Under the pieces are notes generated by a model. It was not told the origin of the DNA. It worked only from the letters and a program-made list of their open reading frames with translations, and made no database searches. From Acidobacteriota bacterium (GTDB lineage Bacteria; Acidobacteriota; Blastocatellia; Pyrinomonadales; Pyrinomonadaceae), in NCBI GenBank assembly GCA_020200235.1, contig JAIVJC010000018.1, positions 1 through 45,797 on the forward strand: a stretch of 45,797 bases of DNA. The letters are read 5' to 3'. Positions 29,408 to 38,546 of the stretch are shown in pieces (position 1 is the first letter of the stretch; every line of letters starts with the position of its first letter). The translations under genes were made by a program, and so were the position numbers.

Positions 29408-29902
29408 TTGTACAAGCCGAACTTCTGCGCCGAGTGCGGCGAGCGCGTGCTGCGCGGGCGTTGGAGGGCGTGGACGAGCCGCCGGTTCTGCCCCGCCTGC
29501 GAAAAGCGTTTCCGGCGCGGCTGGCTCGCGCCGCTCCTCGCCGCCTGCGCGCTCGTCTGCGCAGGAATAGCCTTCGGTCGCCTGATGCGCCCCGCGCCCC
29601 CGCCGCTCACCATCGAGCGCGGCACGCTGCCGCTGCCCGCGCTCCTGATGGCTAAAAGCCGGGACGCGCAGACCGGCGTTGCGGCGTCTGGCGGCGCGGG
29701 CGAGGCTGACGCCGCGCGCCGCGACCTCGGCGCGGGCGCGCTCGAAGCCCCCACCGATCCGAACGAGATCGTCTCGATCTGCGGCGCGCGCACGAAGAAG
29801 GGCACGCCCTGCCAGCGTCGCGTGCGCGGCGCGGGTCGCTGCTGGCAGCACCGCGGGATGCGTGCGGTGTTGCCGCCCGAGAGGTTGATCGTGCGCGATT
29901 GA
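29408..29902 (+). CDS. Zinc-ribbon membrane protein with C-terminal Cys/His motif
   Basis: About 164 residues from TTG 29408, chosen because GAAGGAG lies 10 nt upstream and the first residues YKPNFCAECGERVL form the zinc ribbon. The second half of the ribbon is RRFCPACEKRF. One transmembrane helix (APLLAACALVCAGIAFGRL) follows, then a linker. The end carries a second Cys/His motif, CGARTKKGTPCQRRV...GRCWQH. The same C-x8-C-type motif followed by CxxH is common in phage and DNA-associated proteins. The ribbon would be cytoplasmic if the positive-inside rule holds. Function unknown. A longer in-frame reading from 29273 lacks a ribosome site. Confidence 0.68.
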   Translation: MYKPNFCAECGERVLRGRWRAWTSRRFCPACEKRFRRGWLAPLLAACALVCAGIAFGRLMRPAPPPLTIERGTLPLPALLMAKSRDAQTGVAASGGAGEADAARRDLGAGALEAPTDPNEIVSICGARTKKGTPCQRRVRGAGRCWQHRGMRAVLPPERLIVRD

Positions 29903-30243
29903 GTGAGTCGGGCGCGCGTGAGCCGCGTGAGACGGTCGAGCCTGCCTGAAAATTAATCGCGCGCGGCGGGGGGCGCGTGTAACTAAACGCGCCCCTGCGG
30001 CGTTTACTTTCTGCACGCGGTTCGCATCCGGGCTATTCGCGGACGGGTCCACCGCCCGCGCGCCCGCGCCTCCGCGCCGGCTCTGGCGCGGGGGCGCATT
30101 CTCCATTACAATACGCGCGCAAACCTTGTCGCTCGTCGTGGTCGCGCCCGCGCGATCTCTCTTTTCAAAACATCAGGGGCATGCCCGCCGCTTCGCCCCG
30201 AGGCGGCGAGAGGCATCGCCCGAAAACTCTTCCGGAAGTCACC
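29903..30243. other. Intergenic region before the tricorn-like peptidase
   Basis: 341 bp. Holds a GC-rich hairpin (GCGCCCGCGCC...GGCGCGGGGGCGC, about 30059-30097) and a -10-like TACAAT at 30107-30112 without a clear -35. No convincing gene. Confidence 0.5.
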
Positions 30244-33200
30244 ATGAAAAAAATATACCCCTTGCTCCTGCTCGCAACGCTCTTGCTCTCGTCCGCCGCC
30301 GACGCTTCCGCGCGCGAGGCGAGGCTCATCCGCTACCCGAACTACAACGGCGGGCGCGTCACGTTCAGCTACCTCGGCGACGTGTGGGTCGCGGGCGAGG
30401 ACGGCTCGAACGTCCAGCGCCTGACCGTCCACAAGGCGCGCGACGTGTACCCGCGCTTTTCGCCCGACGGCAAGTGGATCGCCTTCTCGTCGGACCGGAA
30501 CGGCAACCTCGACGTGTACCTCATCCCGTCGTCGGGCGGCACGGTCAAGCAGTTGACCTCGCACTCGGCTGACGACACGGTCTTGAACTGGACGCCGGAC
30601 GGCAGCGCCGTCCTCTTCTCGTCGAACCGCGGCGAGGACTTCATGCCGAAACTCTACACCGTCTCGACGAACGGCGGGATGCCGACGAGCGCGGGCGTGG
30701 ACATGGGCGTGCAGGGGTCTTACTCGCCCGACGGGCGCCGCCTCGCCTACAACCAGAAGGCGCAGAGCTACTGGCGCAAGTATTACCGGGGCGCGATGCA
30801 GTCGGACGTGATGGTGATGGACGCCGCGTCGAAGAAGTTCACGAACCTCACGGAGTTCGAGGGGCTCGACTCGTGGCCCATGTGGGCGCGCGACGGCTTC
30901 ATCTACTTCGTCAGCGACCGCGAGGGCAACGGGCTCACGAACATCTGGCGCGTCTCCGAGTCGGGCGGTAAAGCCGACCGCGTGACCTCGTTCAAAGAGG
31001 GCGACGTGCGCTTCCCGTCGATCAGCGCGGACGGCAGGACGATCGTCTTCGAGCACAACTTCGGCGTCTCGAAGCTCGACCTCAGCAGCAAGCGCGTGAC
31101 GCCCCTGCGCTTCGACATCGGCGCCGAGACGCAGGAGTCTCTCGGCGAGGTGCGCGACTTCAACTCGATGGTCGACGACTACGCGCTCGCGCCCAACTCG
31201 CGCCGCATCGTCGTCTCCGTCCACGGCGAAATCTTCACCGCGCCGGTCGACGAGGGCGACCTCCGACAGATCACCGACAGCCCCTTCCGCGACCGCAACG
31301 TCGAGTACTCGCCCGACGGCAAGTGGATCGCGTTCGTCTCCGACCGCAGCGGCCGCGAGGAGATCTACATCGTCGCGGTGGACGGCGCGGGCGAGCCGCA
31401 GAAGCTCACCGACTTGGACGCGCTCAAGTTCGGCTACTCCTGGTCGCCCGACTCGACGCAGATCGCCTACACGTCTTCCGACGACCGCTTGCGCGTCGTC
31501 ACGGTCGCGAGCAAGCAGGCGAAAGAGATCACCTCCTCGCGCTACGGCAACATCGGCACGCCGCAGTGGTCGCCCGACGGCAAGTGGCTCGCCTACTCGA
31601 AGCCGGACGTGACGCGCACGACCGACATCTTCCTCAACTCTTCGGCGGGCGGCGACGAGCACAAAGTCACGTTCGACTCCTTCAGCGAGACGTCGCCCAT
31701 CTTCGCCCCCGACGGCAAGAAGCTCTTCTTCGCGCGCATCGAGAGCACTTCGAACAGTCAGGCGGCGGGTCTGCCCACGGTGAACCTCTTCTCCGTCGCG
31801 CTCGAAAAGCTCGAACGCGATCCGGACGACCCGGAGGAGCGCGCCGAGGCTGAAGCCGCGCAGGCTGCCGCCGCACCCGCGGGCGGCGACATGGCGGCGA
31901 TGATGGAGGCGGCGAACGCGCGACGCGCCGGCGGCGCTCAGCGCACTCCCCCGAAGCCCGTCAACATCGACTGGGCGGGGCTCAAGCGCCGCACGAAGCA
32001 GTTGACGCGGATGCCTTTCCCCGTCACGGGCGGCAACATCACGCCCGACGGCCGCACGCTCGTCTTCGTCACGAGCGAGCCCGCCGGACTCTTCAACGTG
32101 CCCGTCATCTACGCCGTCGGCGAGGATGGCAAGCGTCTGACGCGCATCACCTCCGGCACGCCTCCGGGCGGCGGCGACGCGCAGGGCGGCGGCGGCTTCG
32201 GCGGCTTCGGCGGCATCTCGAACCTCTCGGTCTCGCGCGACAGCCGCACGCTCTTCTTCCAGGAGGGCGACTACGTCTACTCCGTCGCGCTCCCGCCCGC
32301 GCCGCCCCCGGGCGCGCCCGCCTCGGCTTCCGCCGCCGCCGCCCCTTCGGGCGCTGGAGCCGGCGCGCCGCGCCGCCGCGTCAACTTCACCGCGAAGGTG
32401 AGGATCGATCGACCCGCCGAGTGGGCGGAGATGTTCGACGACGCGTGGCGCACGATGAAGTACCGCTTCTACGATCCGAAGATGCACGGGATGGACTGGG
32501 ACGCGATGCGCGCCAAGTACCGCCCGCTCGTCGAGTACGTCGGCGACCGACAGGAGCTCTTGAACGTCATCAACGAGATGATCGGCGAGCTGAACGCCTC
32601 GCACACGGGCGCGGCGCCGCCCCCGGGCGGCGGGCGCGAGCCGGGCGCGGTCTCGACCGCACACCTCGGCATCGAGCTCGAGCCCGACGCCTCGGCGGGC
32701 CGCTACCGCGTGACGCACGTCTACGAGGACGGTCCCGCGGACAAGGACTGGGTGAAGGTCAAGACGGGCGACTACCTGATGGCGATTGACGGCAAGCCCG
32801 TCAAGGCGGGCGACGAGTACTGGTCGCTCCTGAACTACCGCCTGAACCGCAAGGTCGCCGTCACGTTCAACGACAAGCCGACGGAGGCGGGCGCGTGGCG
32901 CACGCGCATCGAGCCCACGTCGATGGGCAACTACTCGCAGCTCCGCTACGAGCGCTGGGTCAAGGATCGCCGCGCGGCGGTCGACAAGCTCTCCGGCGGT
33001 CGCGTCGGCTACGTCCACATCCAGGCGATGAGCCCGCCCTCCTTGCGCCGCTTCGAGAAGGAGCTGCGCGAGTACCACAACAAGGAGGCGCTCGTCATCG
33101 ATCAGCGCTGGAACGGCGGCGGCAACATCGAGCAGGAGCTGCTGGCGCTCCTCGTCCAGAAGCAGTACCAGGTCTGGCAGCCGCGCGGGACGGAGGCGAC

Positions 33201-33588
33201 GACGCGACCATTCGCGGGCTTCTTCGGTCCCAAGGTCGTGCTGCAGAACTGGCGCTCGGCGTCGAACGCCGAGATGTTCCCGGCGGGCTTCCGCGCGCTC
33301 GGCTTGGGCAAGGTGATCGGCACGCGCACGATGGGCGCGGTCATCGGCACGGGCAGCTACTCGCTGATCGACGGCTCGACCGTGCGCACGCCGGGCGTCG
33401 GCGTCTACCTCTACGACAAGACGCAGACGAACCTCGAGAACTACGGCGTGCAGCCCGACATCAACGTCGAGAACACGCCGGAGGACAACCTCGCGGGTCG
33501 CGACCGTCAGCTCGAAGCCGCCGTCGGCGAACTGCTCAAGGAGCTGGGCGGTCCCAGCCGCCAGATGGCCGGGCAGCAGCCGAAGTAA
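30244..33588 (+). CDS. Secreted tricorn-like S41 peptidase
   Basis: 1114 residues. ATG 30244 opens a signal peptide (KKIYPLLLLATLLLSSAADA). Next come two beta-propeller regions with PD40/WD40-like repeats (for example YSPDGKWIAFVSDRSG, WSPDGKWLAYSKPD). Then a Gly/Ala/Pro-rich linker and the tricorn core (FDDAWRTMKYRFYDPKMHG), a PDZ domain (HLGIELEPDASAGRYRVTHV) and the C-terminal S41 domain (VGYVHIQAM, IDQRWNGGGNIEQELL). The likely nucleophile Ser lies in NWRSASNAEMFP, and IGTRTMGAVIGT follows. Tricorn proteases degrade oligopeptides; acidobacterial relatives are exported, unlike the archaeal cytosolic enzyme. Length and domain order are normal. Confidence 0.93.
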   Translation: MKKIYPLLLLATLLLSSAADASAREARLIRYPNYNGGRVTFSYLGDVWVAGEDGSNVQRLTVHKARDVYPRFSPDGKWIAFSSDRNGNLDVYLIPSSGGTVKQLTSHSADDTVLNWTPDGSAVLFSSNRGEDFMPKLYTVSTNGGMPTSAGVDMGVQGSYSPDGRRLAYNQKAQSYWRKYYRGAMQSDVMVMDAASKKFTNLTEFEGLDSWPMWARDGFIYFVSDREGNGLTNIWRVSESGGKADRVTSFKEGDVRFPSISADGRTIVFEHNFGVSKLDLSSKRVTPLRFDIGAETQESLGEVRDFNSMVDDYALAPNSRRIVVSVHGEIFTAPVDEGDLRQITDSPFRDRNVEYSPDGKWIAFVSDRSGREEIYIVAVDGAGEPQKLTDLDALKFGYSWSPDSTQIAYTSSDDRLRVVTVASKQAKEITSSRYGNIGTPQWSPDGKWLAYSKPDVTRTTDIFLNSSAGGDEHKVTFDSFSETSPIFAPDGKKLFFARIESTSNSQAAGLPTVNLFSVALEKLERDPDDPEERAEAEAAQAAAAPAGGDMAAMMEAANARRAGGAQRTPPKPVNIDWAGLKRRTKQLTRMPFPVTGGNITPDGRTLVFVTSEPAGLFNVPVIYAVGEDGKRLTRITSGTPPGGGDAQGGGGFGGFGGISNLSVSRDSRTLFFQEGDYVYSVALPPAPPPGAPASASAAAAPSGAGAGAPRRRVNFTAKVRIDRPAEWAEMFDDAWRTMKYRFYDPKMHGMDWDAMRAKYRPLVEYVGDRQELLNVINEMIGELNASHTGAAPPPGGGREPGAVSTAHLGIELEPDASAGRYRVTHVYEDGPADKDWVKVKTGDYLMAIDGKPVKAGDEYWSLLNYRLNRKVAVTFNDKPTEAGAWRTRIEPTSMGNYSQLRYERWVKDRRAAVDKLSGGRVGYVHIQAMSPPSLRRFEKELREYHNKEALVIDQRWNGGGNIEQELLALLVQKQYQVWQPRGTEATTRPFAGFFGPKVVLQNWRSASNAEMFPAGFRALGLGKVIGTRTMGAVIGTGSYSLIDGSTVRTPGVGVYLYDKTQTNLENYGVQPDINVENTPEDNLAGRDRQLEAAVGELLKELGGPSRQMAGQQPK

Positions 33589-33630
33589 GCGCAACCACTA
33601 CGGGGGTGCGCCTAACGTAACGACCGTTCG

Positions 33631-33713
33631 CCACAGAGGCACAGAGAACACGGAGGGGGCACGGAGAATTTATCATTCTCTGTGTGTCCTCTGTGTCCTC
33701 TGTGCCTCTGTGG
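33631..33713. repeat. Palindromic short-repeat element (CCACAGAGG family)
   Basis: Arms begin CCACAGAGGCACAGAG and end CTCTGTGCCTCTGTGG, imperfect, with 9-bp units of the ACACAGAGG type. It is related to the element at 28224 (units ACACGGAGG). It lies between the tricorn-like and S10 peptidase genes. Confidence 0.8.
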
Positions 33714-33784
33714 TGAATCTTCCCCCGCTCAATTTCCACGCCCACACGGCTTCAAACAGAATCTCCGAGAAGGGACTCTCAATC

Positions 33785-35470
33785 ATGCCGAGCCTATCGC
33801 CCACCAACCCGCGGCTTAGAAACTTTTTCGTCGCCGCGGTGCTCACGTCGATCTGCTTAACGCCGCTCGCCGCGCAGGAAGCGCCGCAGGGCGGTCGGCG
33901 CGGCGGCGGGCAGCAGCAACAGCAGCGCCCCGACGCGCCCGCGTCGCAGACGCAAAACCCGCAGGGCGCGGCGCAGGGCGCGCAAGGCAACGCGCAAGGC
34001 AACGCGCAAGGCAACACGCCGCGGCAGACGCCGCCCCAGCCCGCCGACCCCGCGATGACGGACGGCGCGCCCGTCGTCACCCACCACGCCGTCGCGGTCG
34101 GCGGGCGCACGCTCGAATACACCACGACGACCGGCATGATGCCGCTCCGCAACGCCGCGACCGGCGAGACCGAGGCGCGCGTCTTCTTCATCGCCTACAC
34201 GCTCGACGGCGTCGCCGACAAGTCGCAGCGCCCGCTGATGTTCTCCTTCAACGGCGGGCCCGGATCGTCTTCGGTGTGGCTCCACCTCGGCGCCCTGGGT
34301 CCGCGCCGCGTCGAGATGCTGGAGGGCGGCGAGATGCCCGCGCCGCCGTTCCGCCTGGTCGATAACGATCAGACGTGGCTCGACGCGACCGACCTCGTCT
34401 TCATCGACCCGGTCGGCACGGGCTACAGCCGCGCCGCGCGACCCGAACTCGGTCAGCGCTACTTCGGGCTCCAGGGCGACATCCAGTCGGTCGGCGACTT
34501 CATCCGCCTGTACCTGACGAAGAACGAGCGCTGGACTTCGCCGCTCTTCCTCGTCGGCGAGAGTTACGGCACGACGCGCGCCTCTGGTCTCTCCGGTTAC
34601 CTGATCGACCGCGGCATCGCCTTCAACGGGATCCTCCTGATCTCGACGATCATGAACTTCCAGACCGCGCGTTTCGCGCGCGGCAACGATCTCCCTTACG
34701 TCCTCTTCCTCCCGACCTACACGGCCATCGCCTGGTACCACAAGAAGCTCCCGCCCGACTTGCAGCGCGAGAGCCTGCGGCGCGCGCTCGACGAGGCCGA
34801 GCGCTGGGCGGCGACCGACTACACGACCGCGCTCGCCAAGGGCAACAGGCTCAGCCCGGCGGAGCGTCAGGACGTTGCGGGCAAGCTCGCGCGCTACACG
34901 GGTCTCAGCAAAGAGTACGTCGAGCGGAGCGACCTGCGCGTCGAGATTCAACACTTCAACAAGGAGCTGCTGCGCGCGGAGCGGCGCACCGTGGGTCGCC
35001 TCGACGGTCGCTTCAAGGGCCTGGACTCGTCCGACATCTCCGAGACGCCCGACTTCGACCCCTCGATGGCGGCGATCCGCCCGCCCTACACGGCGACCTT
35101 CAACGACTACGTGCGCCGCGAGTTGGGCTTCCGCTCAGACCTCGAATACTTCATCCTCGGCGGCGGCATCGGCCGCTGGGACTTCGGCTCCGACAACTCC
35201 TACGCCGACACGTCCGTCGCCCTCCAGAGCGCGTTCGCGAAGAACCCCTACATGAAGCTGTTCGTCGGCTGCGGCTACTACGATCTCGCCACGCCCTACT
35301 TCGCCGCGCAGTACACGCTCGACCACATGGCGCTCGATCCCAGTTTGCGCGGCAACGTCACCCTCCGCTACTACGAGGCGGGCCACATGATGTACATCGA
35401 GCGCCGCTCGCTCGCGCAGCTCAAGCGCGACGTGGCGGCGTTCGTGCAAAGCTCCGCGGCGCGCAAATAG
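33785..35470 (+). CDS. Secreted S10-family serine carboxypeptidase
   Basis: 561 residues from ATG 33785 (AAGGGA upstream). A signal peptide ends near PLAA-QEAP. A Gln/Gly/Asn-rich low-complexity stretch (about 30-90, including repeated GNAQ) precedes the catalytic domain. S10 landmarks are complete: FNGGPGSSSVWLHLGALGPR, GTGYSRA, nucleophile in VGESYGTTRASG, Asp in CGYYDLATP and His in EAGHMMYIE. These enzymes remove C-terminal residues from peptides, best at acidic pH. With the tricorn-like peptidase upstream it fits an exported peptide-degrading set. Separated from it by a repeat element. Confidence 0.94.
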   Translation: MPSLSPTNPRLRNFFVAAVLTSICLTPLAAQEAPQGGRRGGGQQQQQRPDAPASQTQNPQGAAQGAQGNAQGNAQGNTPRQTPPQPADPAMTDGAPVVTHHAVAVGGRTLEYTTTTGMMPLRNAATGETEARVFFIAYTLDGVADKSQRPLMFSFNGGPGSSSVWLHLGALGPRRVEMLEGGEMPAPPFRLVDNDQTWLDATDLVFIDPVGTGYSRAARPELGQRYFGLQGDIQSVGDFIRLYLTKNERWTSPLFLVGESYGTTRASGLSGYLIDRGIAFNGILLISTIMNFQTARFARGNDLPYVLFLPTYTAIAWYHKKLPPDLQRESLRRALDEAERWAATDYTTALAKGNRLSPAERQDVAGKLARYTGLSKEYVERSDLRVEIQHFNKELLRAERRTVGRLDGRFKGLDSSDISETPDFDPSMAAIRPPYTATFNDYVRRELGFRSDLEYFILGGGIGRWDFGSDNSYADTSVALQSAFAKNPYMKLFVGCGYYDLATPYFAAQYTLDHMALDPSLRGNVTLRYYEAGHMMYIERRSLAQLKRDVAAFVQSSAARK

Positions 35471-35525
35471 GCGGCGCGCCGCGCGCGTCGATGACGGGAC
35501 GGCGTCGAGACGGCGACCCCAGCCG

Positions 35526-37680
35526 ATGAACATCAGCACAGACACGCGCCTGGGTCGCTACGCGATCCGCTCGAAGCTCGGCGAGGGCGGGATGGGCGAG
35601 GTGTACCTCGCCGAGGACGTGCAGCTCGATCGGATGGTCGCGCTGAAGGTGCTGCCCGCCGGCGTGGCTTCGGATCAGGAACGCATGCGCCGCTTCACGC
35701 GGGAGGCGAAAGCCGCCGCCGCGCTCAACCACCCGAACATCGCGCACGTCTACGAGATCGGCGAGTCGGGGGGGACGAACTTCATCGCCATGGAGTTCGT
35801 CGACGGCGTCAGCTTGCGCGAGAAAATCCAGCGCGAGAGGGGAGAGCTCGCGAAGCTCCTCGAATACTTCACGCAGGCAGCCGAGGGGCTGGTCAAGGCG
35901 CACGCCGCGGGGATCGTCCACCGCGATCTGAAGCCCGACAACGTGATGGTCACGCACGACGGCTACGTCAAGATTCTGCAAGATCATCTACGAGGCTCCG
36001 CCGCCGCTCGGCGAGCCGAGCCGGCACGCGCCGGCGGAGCTCCAGCGCATCGTCCGCAAGTGTCTGGAGAAAGACCCGGAGGACAGGTACCAACTGATCC
36101 GCGAGGTCGCGACCGATCTCAAGAACCTCCGGCGCGACCTCGAGCAGTCGCCGCCGCCCGGCGGCGCGACGGCGGGCGCGCGCGCCGAGCGGTCGCAGGT
36201 CGCGGGCGGCGGTGTGAGCGAGGCGCGCGGCGGCGGCGCGGCGTCGCCCGCGTCGCGCCCATCGCGCAAGTCGCGCTCGTCGAAAGTGATCGACTCTCTG
36301 GCGGTGCTGCCGCTCGCGAACGTCGGCGGCGATCCCGATATGGAGTACCTGTCGGACGGCATCACCGAGAGCCTCATCAACAACCTCTCGCAACTGCCGC
36401 GCCTGCGCGTGATGGCGCGCGCGACCGCCTTCCGCTACAGGGGGCGCGAGGTCGATCCGCAGGACGCGGGGCGCGAGATGAACGTGCGCGCCGTCCTCGT
36501 CGGGCGCGTGCTCCAGCGCGGCGAGAACCTTGTCATCAGGGCGGAGCTGGTCGACGTGGCTGACGGATCGCAACTGTGGGGCGAGCAGTACAACCGGCGG
36601 CTGACGGACATCTTCGCCATCGAGGAAGAGATCGCGCGCGAGATTTCCGACAAGCTGCGTCTGAAGCTCTCGCCGAGGGAGAAGAAGCGGCTCGCCAAGC
36701 GGCACACGGAGAACACGGAGGCTTACCAGCTCTACATGAAGGGGCGCTACCACTGGAACAAGCGCACGGCGGAAGAGATCAAAAAGGGCATCGAATACTT
36801 CCGGCAGGCGATTGACGCCGACCCCGCTTACGCGCTCGCCTATGCCGGGCTGGCTGACTCCTACACCGTCCTCGCCGAGTACAGCACCCTCCCGCCGGCG
36901 GAGCTGCGCGCGAAGGCGAAGGCGGCCGTTCTGCGCGCGCTCGAACTGGACGGCACCCTCGCCGAGGCGCACACCTCGCGCGCCGCCATCGGCGACGACG
37001 AGTGGGGCCTCGCCGGAGCCGAGCAGGAGTTCCGGCGCGCCATCGAGCTGAACCCGAACTACCCGACCGCGCACCAGTGGTACGCCGAATACCTGTCGCA
37101 CGCGGGGCGGCACGCCGAGGCGCTCGCCGAAATCCGCCGCGCGAAAGAACTCGATCCGCTCTCGCTCATCATCAACGCCATGGTGGGCTCGATACTCTAC
37201 AAGGCGCGGCGGTTCGACGAGGCGGCGGAGCAGTTGAAGAAGACCGTCGACATGGACAAGAACTTCTCGCGCGCGCACCGCAACCTCGCGCACCTCCACC
37301 TGCAGCGGGGCGAGTTCGAGAGCGCGATCGAGGAGCAGCGACTCGCCGACGTGCTCGCCGGGTCGGACCCCGAGGCGGCTGCGCGCCGCGCCGACGCGCT
37401 CCGGGGGGCTTACGCCGCGTCGGGCGCGCAGGGCTACTGGCGGGCTCGGCTCGAACTGCTGAAGGAAGAGATGGCGGGCTCGCGCGTCTCGCCTTACTCC
37501 ATCGCGAGCGCCTACGCGCGCCTGGGTGAAGAGGGCGCGGCGCTCGAGTGGCTGCGCCGCGCCTACGAGGAGCGCGACATCGAACTCGTCAACAACCTCA
37601 AGACCGACTTCGCCTTCGACGCGATGCGCGATCGCGCGGAAGTCAGAGACCTCATGCGGCGCGTCGGGCTGCCCGAGTAG
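35526..37680 (+). pseudogene. Hanks-type kinase-TolB-like-TPR protein with internal deletion and frameshift
   Basis: The first frame (35526-35978, 151 codons) has the kinase N-lobe and catalytic loop: GEGGMGEVY, VALKVL, HRDLKPDN, ending at GYVKIL. The second frame (about 35980-37680, 567 codons) begins KIIYEAPPPLGEP, which in intact relatives comes near the end of the kinase domain. A TolB-like part follows (LAVLPLANVGGDPDMEYLSD) and TPR repeats (FRQAIDADPAYALAYAGLAD and others). DFG, the activation segment and the APE-to-helix-F block are absent, about 100 residues. At the junction CAAGAT occurs twice, 10 bp apart (35969 and 35979). Frame is lost, so no full-length protein can be made as written. 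The TPR part could still be translated from an internal start. Confidence 0.85.
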
Positions 37681-37693
37681 AGAGCGCCCTTTG

Positions 37694-37869
37694 GGTCGGA
37701 ACCGCCTGCCGCAAGCGGGCGGGTCTACTGATTGTTAGATTGCGGAATGCGGAATGCGGATTGAAAGAACACTCAGGCTCTCTCCTTCTGACTCGCATCC
37801 TAATCCGCAATCCGAAATCCGCATTCCGCAATCTCATCTCCCGCCCGCTTGCGGCAGGCGGTTCCGACC
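37694..37869. repeat. Nested palindromic element at the 3' end of tfuA
   Basis: Outer perfect 30-bp arms at 37694-37723 (GGTCGGAACCGCCTGCCGCA...) and 37840-37869 (complement). Inside lies a second imperfect palindrome of heptamers GCGGAAT/GCGGATT (about 37737-37768) and their complement (about 37801-37833). It looks like one element inserted into another. It separates the convergent kinase-TPR and tfuA genes and supplies the end of the tfuA reading frame. Confidence 0.85.
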
Positions 37870-38546
37870 TGCAACTCGCCCGACTCCCACGCCCTGCCGC
37901 CGAGGAACTCGATCAGGTCCTGACACTTGACGTGGAAGCGCGCGAAGTCGGCGATGGTGAGATCGACCGCCGCGGCGTGTTCGGGCGCGCGCGCGACGAC
38001 GAGCGCGCGAGCGCACGCGAGCGTGCGCTCGCCGAACCAGAGCGACATCAGCTCGGCGCAGACCTCCCGCTCGTGCCGCCTGCTGAGAATGTTCATCCCG
38101 ACCAGCTCGGCGAGCCAGCGGCGCAGGTGTACGAGCGGCTCCGTCAGAGGTCGGAAGGGCGGCTGTGGCTCGTGCGTGAGCGCCACCTCGTCGTCGCGGA
38201 AGTCCTCGTGCTCGAAGAAGAGTTGATAGACCCGCCCGTAGCCGCGCGCGCCCATGTGGCGCATCTCGTAGGCGCGGATCGCCCCCATCGAAGAGAGACC
38301 CCACACGCGCCAGCCGCGCAAGAGCGCCTCGCGAATCTCCGCGTGAGAGACCGAGAGGCATTGCTCGAAGAGACCGTCGGCGATAACGATCGTGCCGGGC
38401 GTCGTCCGCGCGGCGACGAGGCGCTCCACGTCGCCGCGGCGCACGGGCGGGAGCACGCGCGCGCCCCCGGTCGAGACGCCGCCGGCGGTCGCGCAGTGGA
38501 GGCTCGGCCCGGCGAAGAGGAAGCAGTCAGAGACGGTCTCGGACAT
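37800..38546 (-). CDS. tfuA: TfuA-like protein with repeat-derived C-terminus
   Basis: 248 residues, ATG 38546 with GAGGG close upstream. TfuA landmarks: FLFAGPSL, VLPPVRRGDVERLVAA, IVIADGLFEQCLSVSHAEIR, the GWRVWGLSSMGAIRAYEM block and DDEVALTHEP. TfuA proteins work with YcaO to install thioamides: in methanogens the pair modifies a glycine of methyl-CoM reductase, with TfuA probably supplying sulfide from a sulfur carrier. It overlaps the ycaO stop by 20 bp, so translation is coupled. The last 22 residues (from VGTACRKRAGDE) are encoded by the palindromic element at 37694-37869, so the native C-terminus was probably replaced. No mcrA-like gene is nearby. Confidence 0.88.
   Translation of the reverse strand: MSETVSDCFLFAGPSLHCATAGGVSTGGARVLPPVRRGDVERLVAARTTPGTIVIADGLFEQCLSVSHAEIREALLRGWRVWGLSSMGAIRAYEMRHMGARGYGRVYQLFFEHEDFRDDEVALTHEPQPPFRPLTEPLVHLRRWLAELVGMNILSRRHEREVCAELMSLWFGERTLACARALVVARAPEHAAAVDLTIADFARFHVKCQDLIEFLGGRAWESGELQVGTACRKRAGDEIAECGFRIAD

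Noticed and set aside
30106-33594. Very long minus-strand open frame (over 1100 codons) opposite the tricorn-like gene
   Set aside because: It is a mirror of the high-GC codon use of the plus-strand gene. Composition is Arg/Val/Asp-rich with no domain, and the plus-strand protein has clear family motifs.
35979-36563. Continuation of the kinase frame past 35979 as an Arg/Ala/Gly-rich tail
   Set aside because: This is the wrong frame after the deletion; the other frame has clear kinase-end, TolB-like and TPR sequence.
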